Shown here: piece after piece, positions 1-11,539 of the stretch | Position numbering within the stretch: the first letter of the stretch is position 1 | How the letters are laid out: each line of letters opens with the position of its first letter | Notes under the pieces: model-generated | The model's input: the letters and a program-made list of their open reading frames with translations, nothing else | Databases searched by the model: none | Told to the model about the DNA's origin: nothing | Assembly (NCBI RefSeq): GCF_963678635.1 | Contig: NC_087064.1 | Coordinates: 57,482,338-57,546,337 of the forward strand | Direction of reading: 5' to 3' | Source: Symsagittifera roscoffensis | Taxonomy: Eukaryota > Xenacoelomorpha > Acoela > Convolutidae | Length of the DNA: 64,000 bases | Program-made: the position numbers and the translations under genes

Positions 1-432
1 TGCAACCCCTGATCCCCGCCTCACTGCTTAAGTCTTCCAATTCAAAAACATCAAAACTATGCTTGGGTTTTATCATGAATCTCAAAAGTCAAAAGAGTGC
101 AATTTGAGCCTCAACATTTTAAGGGCGAACTTCTTTTAGCTAACGGCTATAATGACTTCTTCAAAACAAAATTAAAGAAGCTTAAAATATTTGAGTTTTT
201 AATCCTATAGTGTGCTCTCCACAAGATACTCTCACGAGTTCTAAATCATGCACTCGTGAGTGCCCATAGACTGTCAAAACGCTTTTTCGTTCTGTAATAT
301 GAAATTTCAAACGAATTTTATTCGAAGTTTTTCAAATAATAGATCGAAAACTCGAAAACTCTAGCTGTATTTTTCAGTAAGGTTAAAAGTTTTAAAATTG
401 CTACAGTTATATCTCATAAAAACTAATTTACT
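1..432. repeat. Direct repeat, copy 1
   Basis: This stretch opens with TGCAACCCCTGATCCCCG and runs to TCTCATAAAAACTAATTTAC. It recurs in the same order at 1748-2180 with small indels and point changes. Parts, such as the block around TTTTGAATGG near 455, reappear weakly near 1030. No coding potential was seen. The family is not recognised. It could be the non-coding end of a mobile element. Confidence 0.7.
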
Positions 433-1747
433 TTTTATTGATTAACCTTTCAAATTTTGAATGGGTGAGGTGTAATTATCTCTGAACAATGTGTACACTT
501 TGGACTAAAAATTTGAATCTCTTTCACAAAATTAGGTTTTACCAAATATACAATGGTTGAGAACCTCAGCCCAATGATGGTGTGCTGTTTGGAGATGATA
601 GGCTCGCAAGTAAGAACTATTTCTAGGAAAGCTCAAACTTTTTCAGCGTCCAAAGTTTAACTTTTGGGAGGTTTTACAGAATGTGCTTTCAAAATTTTAT
701 TTTTAAAAAACTCAACAAAACTTCAATTAGCAATCCTATAATCGGAGAATAAGTCAAAATATTATCAAATTTTGTAAACCATGTCTTCAGTTTTAGTTTC
801 TCAAGTTTTTTATCGTCCTAGATGAGACATTTTCTAATGTTTTTTCCTTAAAGTTTTCAAAAAAACTTTTTAAAAGTAATTTCAAAAATTTTGATTTAAC
901 GAAACATTAAAGTCGGTGCTTTCGAAATAGCCATTCTTGCGCCATATTCAGCTGCTATAATTTTTTTCTGCTTGATTTGAAGATAAAACGGAAAAATTGC
1001 AAAGTTTTGATTAATTAAACTTTCAAGTTTTGAATGGCTGACGTGTAAGACACTTTTCTCATCTCTGGAGAACTTTTACATTTCTCTTTTAAAATTTAAA
1101 ACCTGATGATGCACCAAAGGGTGCATGAAAAATTGCTAAAATTTCAATTTGACCGCAATATTAACCTATTTTGAATTTACAGTTGTATAAAATTTAATTG
1201 GTCAGAAATTTTGAAAACGTTTTTTAGAATTATTTGTCACTTTAACAAAATTTTGTTCATAAAGTGAAAAAGGCAAACAGTTTCATTCCTGACGATGCAT
1301 AATTTTTGAAGAAGATTTGAAAGTTTTTGATTTTTCAATAACGTTGTCGATAATCTTTCTGGACATAGTGTAAAAATCAATTATACATTTAATTGCGTCG
1401 GCAATATTTAAAAATGACTTTGAAACTTCATTGAGTAAAGAGATTATGGACGGTAAAATTGTATCGTATATTGCACTCCTTACAAACTTTTGCAGGGTTT
1501 TACCGATAATATGAAGGTTCAATGCAAGATGTTTTTAAGCTTAATTTGTTTTGCATGTTTGATTGAATTTTTTTTTACGTTTTGTCTATGTCGTATTTCG
1601 TCATGTTTAAAATTTCATATTATGAGTGCTGGGTTAATTAAAAAGCCCAATTCCAAGGCTGTACCTATAATGCAAACTATCAAGGCGAAGAGAAGAGCAG
1701 TGCAGTGTAAGGTAGCGTAAAGGTGAGGCTCAACCAATGACACATTA
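433..1747. other. AT-rich stretch without a supported gene
   Basis: I see only short chance reading frames here. Two motifs are worth noting: CTGATGA followed by a perfect 6-bp hairpin and GAAA at 1103-1130, and a related CCTGACGATGC at about 1289. Both resemble the hammerhead-like motifs bordering the Penelope-like element at 51-53 kb. Confidence 0.5.
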
Positions 1748-2180
1748 TGCAACCCCTGATCCCCGTTTCACTGCTTAATTCATCCAATTCAAAAACATCA
1801 AAACTATGCTGGGGTTTTATCATGAATCTCAAAAGAGTGCAATTTGAGCCTTAAAATTTTAAGGGCGAACTTCTTTTAGCTAACGGCTCTAATGGCTTCT
1901 TCAAAACAAAATTAAAGAAGCTTAAAATATATTCTAAATCATGCACTCGTGAGTGCTCATACGCTGTCGAAACGCTTTTTTGTTCTGTGATATGAAATTT
2001 CATAAGAATTTTTTTTCGAAGTTTTTCAAATAAAAGATCGATTACGTTAAAATTTTCAAGTCAAAAAATGTTTTCTCACATTTTGAATTCGTCTTCAGGC
2101 TGAAACTCTAACTGTGTTTAACAGTAAGATTAAAAATTTCAAAATTACCAATTTTTTTTCTCATAAAAACTAATTTACCA
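1748..2180. repeat. Direct repeat, copy 2
   Basis: This is the second copy of the 1-432 repeat, in the same orientation. It lacks a segment near the copy-1 text 'GAGTTTTTAATCC' and carries an insertion around 2045-2095. Such divergence suggests an old duplication or two insertions of one family. Confidence 0.7.
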
Positions 2181-2214
2181 ATTTATTACAGAACATCTAT
2201 TACAAAGCCCACTT

Positions 2215-3290
2215 TCAAAATATCCGCCGAGAACTTTCTGATATTTTTTTCTTTTTTTTCAAATCCCTAATTTCAAATTTTTTTAGAGTCTTCATGTTAG
2301 GAAAAATGCTTCGATGTTGCTCCTGTGTCTGCTGACTGCTTCCAGACTCGTCGCGTGTGTTGGGTCCCTGCTTCTCCTCCTCAGAATGCAGCGCTCCTAA
2401 CATTAATATATTCAGTTTTTTTTGCCTGCTCAATGATCTTGCATTTTAGTTCTGAGCTCAAGCTGTTGCCTCTTGACGGTTTGAGATTTGTTGCCCGACC
2501 GGAATCTCCGTTTTACGGTGCTCGTCACTCCTAGTTGTAAAATGTCTGACCGTTTGGTCGACATAGAGATAGATTTTCAACCACCACACTTTTTTGTGTA
2601 TGCCACTTCAGCTTTCATTTCACAACAAAAAGAAGATTTTAACGACCGCAAAATGTTATCAAAATCCGTGAAAAATTCATCCGCGGCAATGATATCCTGC
2701 ATTTCGTTGGTGTAGCTATGTCAAAATTGAAAAATCAATCAGCGTGGTTGTATTTCCTTACTGCTAGTAGAAGACCTATGTTTGTCACCCTTGCTCCTAA
2801 TTTTTTTTAATATATCCTCAAGCTCTTTTTCAGGGCACTAAATGCAACGTTAGACAACCACTATTCTGTATACTGGTTGTCCGACCACTGTTCATGGTTG
2901 AACATCATTGCTTCATCTAATTTATCTCGTGTAGACGTGCTGAGGCGGCAGACACATTGAACGGTCCTTTCATCTTAAACTTTTGTTTATACTGGAAACA
3001 ACATGAGTATGTTTCCATGTTTAAGCCCTGCACACTTTCTAAAAATTTAGCTAGGTCTTGTTCAAATTTTTGTAAGAATTTCCAGGCAGAGGTAGGACTG
3101 TTGTTTTTGGTGTGTCAAAAATGTCCGGCGAGTTGCGCAACCATGTTGATCTTAACCAATGGTAGAGATTTTGACAATTTTTTTCCTCATTTTCACTGAT
3201 AGGCAGCCCCTTGTCAAAAAGGTACTGCCACTAACCCGTTGCTCTTGAGATACTTTGTCGCCTTTTCTTGGCTAAGGTCTCAATCTCACA
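2215..3290 (-). pseudogene. Penelope-like retroelement remnant (RT N-terminus to GIY-YIG)
   Basis: Read on the minus strand, scattered frames match the better copies elsewhere in the window in the correct order. At about 3205-3265 is a YLKSNGLVAVPF stretch, the block that normally leads into the N-terminal DKG motif of Penelope-like RTs. Around 2640-2680 is LKSSFCCEMK..V, equivalent to LPSLKSYFGCILKSHV in the 13 kb copy. At about 2490-2560 is YVDQTVRHFTTR..EHRKTEIPVGQQ, equivalent to the GIY-YIG endonuclease signature YVGQTVRHLTTRIEEHKK. At 2330-2430 is LMLGALH....GPNTRDE, equivalent to the endonuclease end LEALH...LNTRDEYRSREL. Many frameshifts and stops are present, so it is dead. Its orientation is opposite to all other Penelope-like copies here. 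Confidence 0.6.
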
Positions 3291-5334
3291 GTTTTAATCT
3301 CCCTGAAGCCATTCCTATGTTTGAGATCTGAAAGGAAGATATCAGCGACAAAATAAGTCTCAATGATTTTTTCATTGGTTCCAATAACAAAAAATGCTCA
3401 ATTTAATATGGTGACTCTATGTCATTGATGATTGCCACTGATCTTTCAGTTTTCTGATCTAATAGCCTATTTGTCCACTTTTTCTGATGCTTACTTGAAC
3501 TATCGTAGTTGTCTTTCCTCCTATTGATGATAGATATCTGACTCCTAAAAGCCAGAGTTGCTCAATTATTCCTCTTTGTATCACTGTTCTTGCCCTATCT
3601 AGATTGCTTGAGGTGTTCCTTATGTCTGTCGTAGCTTTGGTCATTTCTGTTCAGGGAAGTATTTTTTCAAAAACAGCCTAATATTTGGTCTAAAAAAATT
3701 TTTTTTAAATATTTGAAAAATCAAGAAAAACACATAGTTCTTCATTTTCCTAAGCAAATTCTCTCAATTTTTGCACTTTGGCTGCAATTATTCAGTTTGA
3801 TATACGTGGAGGGATAATCACGACTTAATTTTCAAATTTGTTTTCGTTTTAAACTCGATATCGACAGTGGAGCTGGAATTAAAACTACTCATTGTTATGC
3901 TGGTCACAAAGAACAAACCTCACGTGACACAAAGCAAAACAAAAAACACAACTATCACCGACCCTCTCCGTTAAAGCCTCCTCCTATATGTCATTTTAAG
4001 TTTCCTCGACACTAACACGAGTATTCTTTTTTCCGCCTGTCTTTTGGAGACTGTTTTCTTTTGGAACAAAAATTGGACAGAACTGCTGGGAGGTTTTTCC
4101 CAGGATAGAGTCTTGATGAACTTCCTTGTAAAACTCCAGCAGCTCTGGTTCCGCTTTGCTCTTATTTTGATATCAAAAGTTTTGTGATGGGCATAACTAT
4201 AACGCTCGAGATGATCAGATGACTCGTCATGTCAGATATGCCACTCCTCTAACAATATAAGACTGCTTTGACAATTAGCTGTTTCAGTTTTCCAATCACT
4301 TTTTCATCATAGAAGGATTTTTAGTAAATTTTGCGTTGGCTGGCGATCGTTTTGCTTATCTCATCGTGTACACTAGTTTCGTACAACGCGGTTATCAGTC
4401 GGGTGAGTGTCCGTGTTTCGGCTGAGTAGGAATTTAACGAACTTCAGTTTTTAAAGTGGTTTTCAAATTTAAATGTAAAACGCATTAAATTACTCTCAAC
4501 TATTTAGATACTCTTACAACAGTTAGATTTATTTACTCTTTTGTAAGATTTGACTATATTTTTATACAAAGGTAATCAACAGATTATGAGAAACTTTGAA
4601 ATTTTCTGATTGTCAAGGGTTCACTCTTTTCTTCAAAAAATTGCTAATATTGGCTGATCATGACTACAGATCTTCTCGTTTTGTTTACATAGGTCATTAC
4701 ACAGCTGCGTTTCTTCACATAGGTCATATAACATGAGAACGGTTCACAGGTTTGTCTATCACTTGTTTTCATATGTCATTACTGTTAATTTTTGATGCCA
4801 ATCATCAACCATGATCAATTTTCAATTAATTTTCAAAGTTTAACCTAGATTTTTTTTTAAAACAGTTCCCGATTCCCTTCATTGTTCCCTTAGTTGAAAA
4901 ATGAGTGTTTCCACTCACGACTGAGCTGCATAATGGTTTTTAGCTTGGTTTTTTTGTTATAATTAAATTAAGAATCACCCATGATTATCACTTGCAATTT
5001 TGTTTGATATATACATAGATACGATTGTTATACAATTCAAAAGTCCATCTTGCTTACCAAAAAGTCTCTTGGTGCCTCCAAACACCTTTTTTGTATTCTT
5101 CGCTTCTTTTTTTTCAGTTGCATTCTTCTTTCCCCCAGCATTTTGAAAAAACAAAATTTTCCTCCCTTATCTAAGTGAAAGGGTAGAGAAAGTACTCCAA
5201 AGAGCTTTGCTTTGGTTTCGGCTGGCGCTAGCTCTGTTAATAACATTATATCGTACAAAACTGGAGGCACTGAGAAGAGACCCTGAGCATTATATACTTA
5301 CAACTGCTTCCAGAGCAAGTCCATGGCTAAGCTT
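3291..5334. other. AT-rich stretch, nothing supported
   Basis: A minus-strand frame at 3459-3644 could be a further upstream remnant of the same Penelope-like element, but I cannot align it to a known block. No gene, RNA or clear repeat is otherwise visible. Confidence 0.4.
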
Positions 5335-5570
5335 TTACTTTATGCCTTTTCTGTTTGCTTTTTATGCTGCCTCTGGTTCTCAGAGAAAAATTTTTTTTGT
5401 CCATTAGAAGAGTTTTTTTTTGTGCAAACATCAAAAGATCCCATCATCCATTTGAGCTTATCGTTCAACTTACCGATCTCTTCTAAAGCGCATTTCAGTT
5501 GTTTCTCGAGTCGTACACTCGTTTTTTCCAGCTTTTCGCTGTTATCAGCTTATTCTTCGGCATCCTCATT
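5335..5570 (-). pseudogene. Possible coiled-coil ORF remnant
   Basis: One minus-strand frame reads as a charged, heptad-like stretch (KLEKTSVRLEKQLKCALEEI, then GKLNDKLKWMM) followed by a lysine-rich tail. An in-frame stop lies near its start. The composition suggests a decayed protein with a coiled coil, perhaps from a mobile-element ORF. No family is recognised, and chance is a real alternative in AT-rich DNA. Confidence 0.2.
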
Positions 5571-7161
5571 TTATCATGGAGACTTTGCATTATTTTGGAA
5601 GATATTAATGGCCATTCATTCCATTTGATGTTCTATGGGGCTTTAAAATGGTATTTGATTTTAACACCAATTAACATGTGTACATTTGGTCAAATCACTT
5701 TTTTTAACTACAAGCTTTTTGGTTTCCTAAAATCATCCATTTTTGTAACTTGTTCCCACAGACCTACCTGTGTTTTTTTATTTTTCCCCAGTCCACAAAT
5801 TACGCTATGTTTTTTTTTCTTCTTTTTTACCCTAATTGCACTAAAACGTATCATAATTTATCAAACGTATCAATCGTACCCACGCATTCTAAGGTTACGT
5901 GGCTTAGCTCTTGTTTTATATTTGTATTATCCTGATATCCCGTGCTTTGCACATTAGTTTCCCTTGAAAAACAATAAAGTTTTTTTTTCTACCTTCACAT
6001 TTCAATTCTCCTCAAATTATTTTATTATATAAATGGCACCATTGGGCTCAAGGATTGGAATATAGTTTCCTTAATTGTCCCGTCTTTCATCAAAGCTGAA
6101 GGGAAAAACCAACAAAAATCAACCCTAGAATCTTAATTGAAATAGTTAGCCTACTGGTTGCATTTTCCCTAGCTATATAAGGTCCATAGCGGAGCCCCTG
6201 TTTTTTCAATCTTGCAAACCAATAAAAATACCAGCCTTATTACAAAAAATTTAAACCAAAATGACCAAATTAATCAGGAAAGCAGCCCCAGTTTTTTGCC
6301 TCGAAGATCTTCCTTCCTGTTATTGTTTTCCTACTATATTTCAACAACTGTGACATCTAATTATCTCTCAAAACCTAATTTGTGAACAGATCTTCATCGG
6401 TAAGTCAAAAGAGCTAAAATTAGCGAATTTTTTTTTTCGTTGCTACTATTATATTAGGAGTGGGGACCGATTTCAATTATTTTGCATATGGTACCCAGGA
6501 TCCATTACTTAATTCAAAAATCAAAAGGATGGACTTTGTGGACATACTGAGATAATTATTGCGATTGGATCCATGAGCCCTATTTGCGTTTTCAATTTCA
6601 ATTTCTTGGATCCCAACAATTCTCATAACCTGATTCACTTAGTGGATAGGAAGTAGGATTAAGTTTGAAAGTAGAAATAAGTTTGTAATATTCATTCAGA
6701 TATGTTGCATTGTCCCACTAGCTGATTTTCTTATGAGCCGTCGCCGATTACGACGCCACTGTTTTACATTACTTTAGTCTTAATTCTGATGCTACCGCCT
6801 TAATAAGATGTTCCCCGCTGTTGAGCGCGTCAGTTTTTCCTTTCCTTTGAGTGCAATTGCTATTTCTGCTCAAGAATACTATTTCAGCCATAATTAATTC
6901 ATCAAAACTGAATGCTTCTAAAATTTGGACTTTTAATTTTCCTATGCTTAGTAGTAATATCATTTACTTGTCAAAGAACGCTTCTTTGTTGTTCCTGATG
7001 AAGGTTTGTGTTTTGTTTTCTTGAGTTATTTACCTATGCAAAAACCTTACTATTACCATCATCAGGGTCTTCATACAAAAACAGTCCCCGAAGCGTTTTG
7101 GTCTTGTATGTTCTTTTGGTTTTCTAGTATTATGCTGTTTTTTACCTCTTGTCTCATCTGG
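5571..7161. other. AT-rich stretch, nothing supported
   Basis: The plus-strand frames at 5499-5957 and 7006-7209 are hydrophobic because the DNA is T-rich. They show no start context, domain or conserved motif. No repeat shared with the rest of the window was noticed. Confidence 0.5.
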
Positions 7162-7620
7162 TCATGCCTTATTATCATCATTTACAGAATAAGTTGCTTT
7201 AGATTCTGAGTTTGTTTTAAGTTTTTTTCTTTTCTTGATAATTTCGTTGACGCTTTTTTTTTTGAACTTCTCTTTGGTTCGTTGGTGGGTTCTAGTAGAT
7301 TCATGGCAGATGCTGTTGTAGCAATTGGTTCTCCAATGACCAAAACATCCAATGAAGTACTGAAATAAACAGAATTTATCCATTCCGATGTTGCTGTTTC
7401 TCTCTCAGAAGTAGTGGGACTAGGAAGTTCTAATTTTGGGCTGGCATTAGGAAACTCAACTACTACAAAATGGTTTTTTGTTCCTCTGTCTCATTTTAAT
7501 TGAGCCTTTAATTTTGTTCGTTCTTGGATGCCTTTAACTTTTGACGATGAAATTTGGGATCTCGACGACTTAAACTTATTTGTCTGTCCCATGCAAATGG
7601 TAGGATAAAAAGTAGAACTT
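7162..7620 (-). pseudogene. Possible retroelement ORF remnant with zinc-knuckle-like motif
   Basis: A minus-strand frame contains CFGHWRTNCYNSICHES followed by a lysine-rich tail. GHW-x3-C resembles the second half of a gag CCHC zinc knuckle, with the first cysteine pair missing. A second minus frame across the same DNA stays open for more than 100 codons. The block lies directly downstream, in the minus sense, of the integrase remnant at 7627-8468, so it may belong to the same element. Gag normally lies upstream of integrase, so the order argues for a second element or a chance motif. Confidence 0.22.
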
Positions 7621-7626
7621 TGTTGT

Positions 7627-8468
7627 TCACGTTAATTTAAGGTCCTCATTATTTTCTGTCGTAGTAGAACTTTTGTCGTTCTCGTTTACTTCAATCATAA
7701 CGCGCACCAGTTCTTGGATTGATTGAATATCCTTCTTAACATTCCTTACGTAGTCTTTTGTTGTTACCAAAACTTTATTGAGTGATGTTTCATTGAACTT
7801 ATTGGTAAGTTGCAAGGGCGGCCAAAATTTAGGTGATACGGGCTTCATTATGTGACCGCATGATATGAAGAGTTATAATCCATGTTTGAAGGTATTTGAA
7901 CCAGTCGTTGTGGGTTCTGCCATTTAATTAGACAAAGCTTCTTTGAGTTTTTTTCAGGTTCTTTCGATAATTGCGTTTCTCTGAGGATGATGTTATGTTG
8001 TGCTAGTTCTATCAACTTCAATTTCGGAACAAAATGTTTCGAAAAATTTTGACATGAGATTTGATCCTTTGACGTTGTGCAAAATTGCCAGGCAGCCAAA
8101 ACGAGAAATCCAGTTTTTGAACAAAACTTCTGCTACGGTCTTTGCTTTTTGGTTTTATCATGGTACCGCTTCGTACCACTTCGAGAATTGATCTTCACTC
8201 CAATTAGAAAAATGTACTTGAGTCATTCTGTTTCCGATACCGGTCCCATGATATCCTAAGCTAACTGCCAAACAAGATGAATTGTGCTGCCAAGTTTGCA
8301 GTGGATGAACATGCGTCTGGCTAGTTTTCTTTTTGGATCTAAATTTTTCACAGCAGTTAACCTAATCTTTATTATTGCTGCGCATTCCAAGTCTGCAAAA
8401 TTTTTGTTGATTTCTTTAGATATTCTTTTCGGAGCGAAAATTTCCACATTATTCGCGTAGCAAAACAA
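7627..8468 (-). pseudogene. Ty3/Gypsy-like integrase remnant
   Basis: In minus-strand frames I read, in order: a K.DPKRKLARR..FIHCKLGS.IHLVWQLA stretch, then DIMGPVSETE, YIFLIGV, FSKWYEAVP, KTVAEVLFKNWISRFGCLAI, LHNVKGSNLMSK.FETFCSE, DRTSTT*HHPQRNAIIERT. These are the successive blocks of a Ty3/Gypsy integrase core: first catalytic Asp in DIMG, second in the LHSDQGSNF-type block, and the Glu in the NA.IER block. The second catalytic Asp position reads Val here. At least two frameshifts and several stops separate the blocks, so this copy is inactive. No protease, RT or RNase H was recognised upstream, meaning the element is truncated. Confidence 0.62.
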
Positions 8469-9039
8469 ACCTTTCCTCCATAAACAGCGGAGTCAAAAAA
8501 AAAATGAACGACGAGGTACTGTTCTTTCGTCAGTTTCTTTCTTTTCAGTGAGTGGTTTTCTTATATCAAATTTTCCAAACTGATTCAAAGCTTCCATAAA
8601 GTTTTTGAGGAGCCAATCATTAGCTTTTATTATGGCGTCTACGAATTTTTTACCAAGCTCACTGCTAATCTTGTTTTTTCTCGCTCATTTGGTCCTGGGT
8701 TGAGAGTTCTTGCTCGATCTCTTGAAAAATTTTCTTCGATTCCCTTCTTGTCGCGTTCCTCCCGAGTGACTGTCGTCTCTTCGACCATCACTGCTCCCGG
8801 TATTAATTTCACTCTCAATCGACATCTATTGAACAGGACTGTTCAATGATTCCATCATTATATCTTTGTCATATCTCCGTATGGCTGCTATTCGGGCATC
8901 ATCAGGTATATAGAACTAAAATTCAAATTATTAACAGTTAAAAAGATATTACAATCAAAACGAATTTTTAAAAAGAGTTTTTAAAGAAATTTGATTTTGA
9001 AGAGATTTTTTCTCCAACACATCTCGGAAATTTTTTTCA
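8469..9039. other. Unassigned stretch
   Basis: The minus strand from about 8880 to 8500 gives broken charged frames (RRDD, KKIFQE-like) that could be an upstream part of the Gypsy-like remnant. I cannot support a specific call. Confidence 0.3.
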
Positions 9040-10430
9040 AATTTTCTGAGATTGCCTTACGTAAACTAGATACAGCTGATTACGCACCAGTTAATGAGCT
9101 TTCAACTCTTAAAAAACTGATTTAGTTAGCCTCGACAAATGTTTATTTTAAAAGCAATGCAAAATGGTTTTGCCAGAATGATGGGTTAGCCATGATTGCA
9201 TCCCTGGCAGTAATTTTTGCTAATCTTTGGATGCAATTGCTCGAAGGAGTAAATAAAATTGAAACGAATTTAATAAAGCAAACAACAAAGAAACCATCTG
9301 AAAAAAGTTTATTTGGAACAGTGAAGGTGTTGATTGTGAAAAATGTGAAAATTGGTTTCATGCTAAATGTCAAAACATCAGAAACGACGAATACCAAAAA
9401 ATGGGCGATAAAGTATGGTTTGCGAGTTCTGTCGAATTGCGAGTTCTGTCGTAATTAAGCAGACAGTTCAACTTGTAATAATGATAGACAACTGTTCGAA
9501 AGATACGTAGACGACATAATTTGTACAGTTAAAGGGGACACAAACACGTTAGTTAATAGGGTGAACTCGTTGCATAAAAACTTAAAATTTACTAGAGAAA
9601 AAGCCAACAAGAAAGGGGAACTTGCTTTTTCGGACATGATTTTTGTACTAAATCAACAAAAAGAGATCACGTACAAAGGGTATCGAAAATCAACTGATAC
9701 TGAAGATATTTTGACTGTTCATAGCTTCGTACCCCTCCAGCACAAAAAGAACATTGTGGAACGTACCAGTAACTGGAAGGTACCATTAGATGAACCAGTA
9801 ACTGGAAAATTTTCGAAGAAACGTTAAAAACCAACGAGGAAATTTGGAAGAAAAATCTGGACCCGAATCCTGGACATCAAAAATTGTAGTTAGTACATTG
9901 GAAACAAAACATAAACAAAACATCGAAAACTTCACATAAAGCAAAAACTGAAAGCAGTCGCGAGAAGATTGACAAGCCGATGTTTTTTTTCTACAAAATC
10001 GAGAAAACCTTAGATTGAAATTGAAAGAAAAACGGTAAAGAGCAAGCCCGGTATTGGTCATTTTCCCAACGCGCCCAACAGAAACTTGCCTGCCGTCGCT
10101 TAACTCATTTTTGATTGCATCCTGAAGTTCATTTGGTTTATGAAATAAAATGTAAGGGATGTAAAACCTTCTATGTCGGGCAATTGTGCTGACATCTAAC
10201 TACACGGATAACAGAGCATCAAAAGAGTAATACGCCAGTAGGACAGCATGTCTCAAAATGCTGTGGACAATTTAAGGCATTTGAATGGAAATTAATTGAC
10301 AAAAGCAATGACGTTGAGAAAATATTAACATTGTAGGCCCTCCATAAAAGTAAACTCAAGCCGCAACTGAACACGGGCGACGAGTACATGAGCTGAGAGC
10401 TCACACTAAAATATTAGTTTGACATTAGGC
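9040..10430 (+). pseudogene. Penelope-like element copy 1: RT core with embedded PHD finger, then GIY-YIG
   Basis: This 5'-truncated copy begins inside the RT. In order: CQNDGLAM.ASLAVIFANLWM (RT block with the conserved 'GLAMG', here GLAMI) at about 9170-9240; a zinc-finger half C-x2-C-x4-H-x2-C (CEKCENWFHAKC) at 9335-9370 followed by CEFC near 9450; the catalytic RYVDDI box at 9500-9517; LHKNLKFT and LAFSDM (fingers/palm end) at 9560-9640; a thumb region with LQHKKNIVE at about 9735-9765. The GIY-YIG end follows at about 10060-10410 (FYVGQL, HLTTRITEHQKSNTPVGQHV, KAFEWKLIDKSNDVEKIL, ALH..KLKPQLNTGDEY). Frameshifts and stops make it inactive. It is the only copy here retaining YVDD. Confidence 0.72.
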
Positions 10431-10708
10431 ATGACATCTTGTTTCGAACTTTATTCTTTCGAATTGAAAAAAAAACCGAATGAATAAATCTATCAATTTG
10501 ACTCTAAAAAACTTTCAAAAAGGTGGGAAAATCGGGAAAAATTTCGGACTTGTGATGGAGAAGGAAATATTTCCAAAAACTAAATTTTCGAAATTTCGTA
10601 TTGTAAATTATGTAATAATCTTAGATGCTCATAACCTTTAATATTAATCATTTTGATTGTAAAAAATTTACTTACCTGTAATTACTTTGGTTTTTAGGTG
10701 TATATAGA

Positions 10709-11330
10709 TGATAAAACAAGTCATAGCGAAGTCAATAACGAATACCAAAAGACCATCTAGAGGTAGAACAAAAATGATTTCTAAAGACCAAGATTTTTTG
10801 AATAATTCTGAAATTCTAGCGGCAAATTTCCTGTTTCATGCATTAAACACTCTTACTTATTAAAATAAGAAATAAATTTTTTGCCCAAGAGTATAATCAT
10901 GCCTGGACTAAACCTAAATCCCCACGCCATAAGCAAAATGAAAAACTTCAGATATTTGATAGAATCAGCAAAACTTTGAATGAAAGAAGAGTTTTAGTAC
11001 TTTGGCATGACACTATCAACAACAGCATAACGAAACATTGATCTAATCAACGTGCTTGCAACCTGAACAAGCTTTGCTTCTATTCTAAGACACGTTATCT
11101 CGAGACGGAAGCAGCGCTACAGCTGGGTGGTGAAGCAATACCGTGAACTGCACCAAGCTGTGGAACTGGAGCTGTACCCCTTTGACGTCATCTGGAGACA
11201 TCGAGACAAGTTAACAGTTTTGCTGTCGAAAGGTAGAGGAAAACCTAAACTAGTTAAGAAACAGAGAACGGCGAAGCACAAGCGCCTGGCGAGGGAGACT
11301 AAACGGTTACTTACGGACGTAGTTGTCCGT
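10709..11330 (+). pseudogene. Penelope-like ORF1 (WHD..NN-type protein), copy 2
   Basis: Reading frames here match the cleaner copies at 14821-15470 and 51417-52061: LAANFLFHA, AQEYNHAW, ERRVLVLWHDTINNSI, then VKQYRELHQAVELELYPFDV, IWRHRDKLTVLLSKGR and a basic tail (KKQRTAKHKRLARETKR). The WHD.(V/I)NN block and a later AIVYC.REGTPD block (seen at 51.7 kb) loosely recall the block III and later blocks of SGNH-type hydrolases. That link is my inference. The basic, helical tail suggests nucleic-acid binding. Stops and frameshifts separate the N- and C-terminal halves. Confidence 0.55.
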
Positions 11331-11539
11331 AATTTTCTTCACAAAACTTCAAACCATGGCTCAAACTGCTGCGCCATTTTTTAACTTAAAGATGGCTACG
11401 CATACTTCTAAAGAGAACTGATGATTGGCGAACTCTGTTAAAATATGTGAAAAAGTTAGAAAAATTGTCCAGTTTTTTTCACTAGATGAAACCTTGAATA
11501 ATGATATAATTCTCTGTTTTGTTTTCAGTTTCCGTGTAC

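Noticed and set aside
5207-5957. Overlapping hydrophobic plus-strand frames suggesting a membrane protein
   Set aside because: T-rich DNA gives Phe/Leu-rich translations by chance. There is no consistent frame, start or conserved block.
11417-11430. CTGATGA near 11419 as another hammerhead core
   Set aside because: No GAAA follows at a suitable distance and no hairpin lies between.
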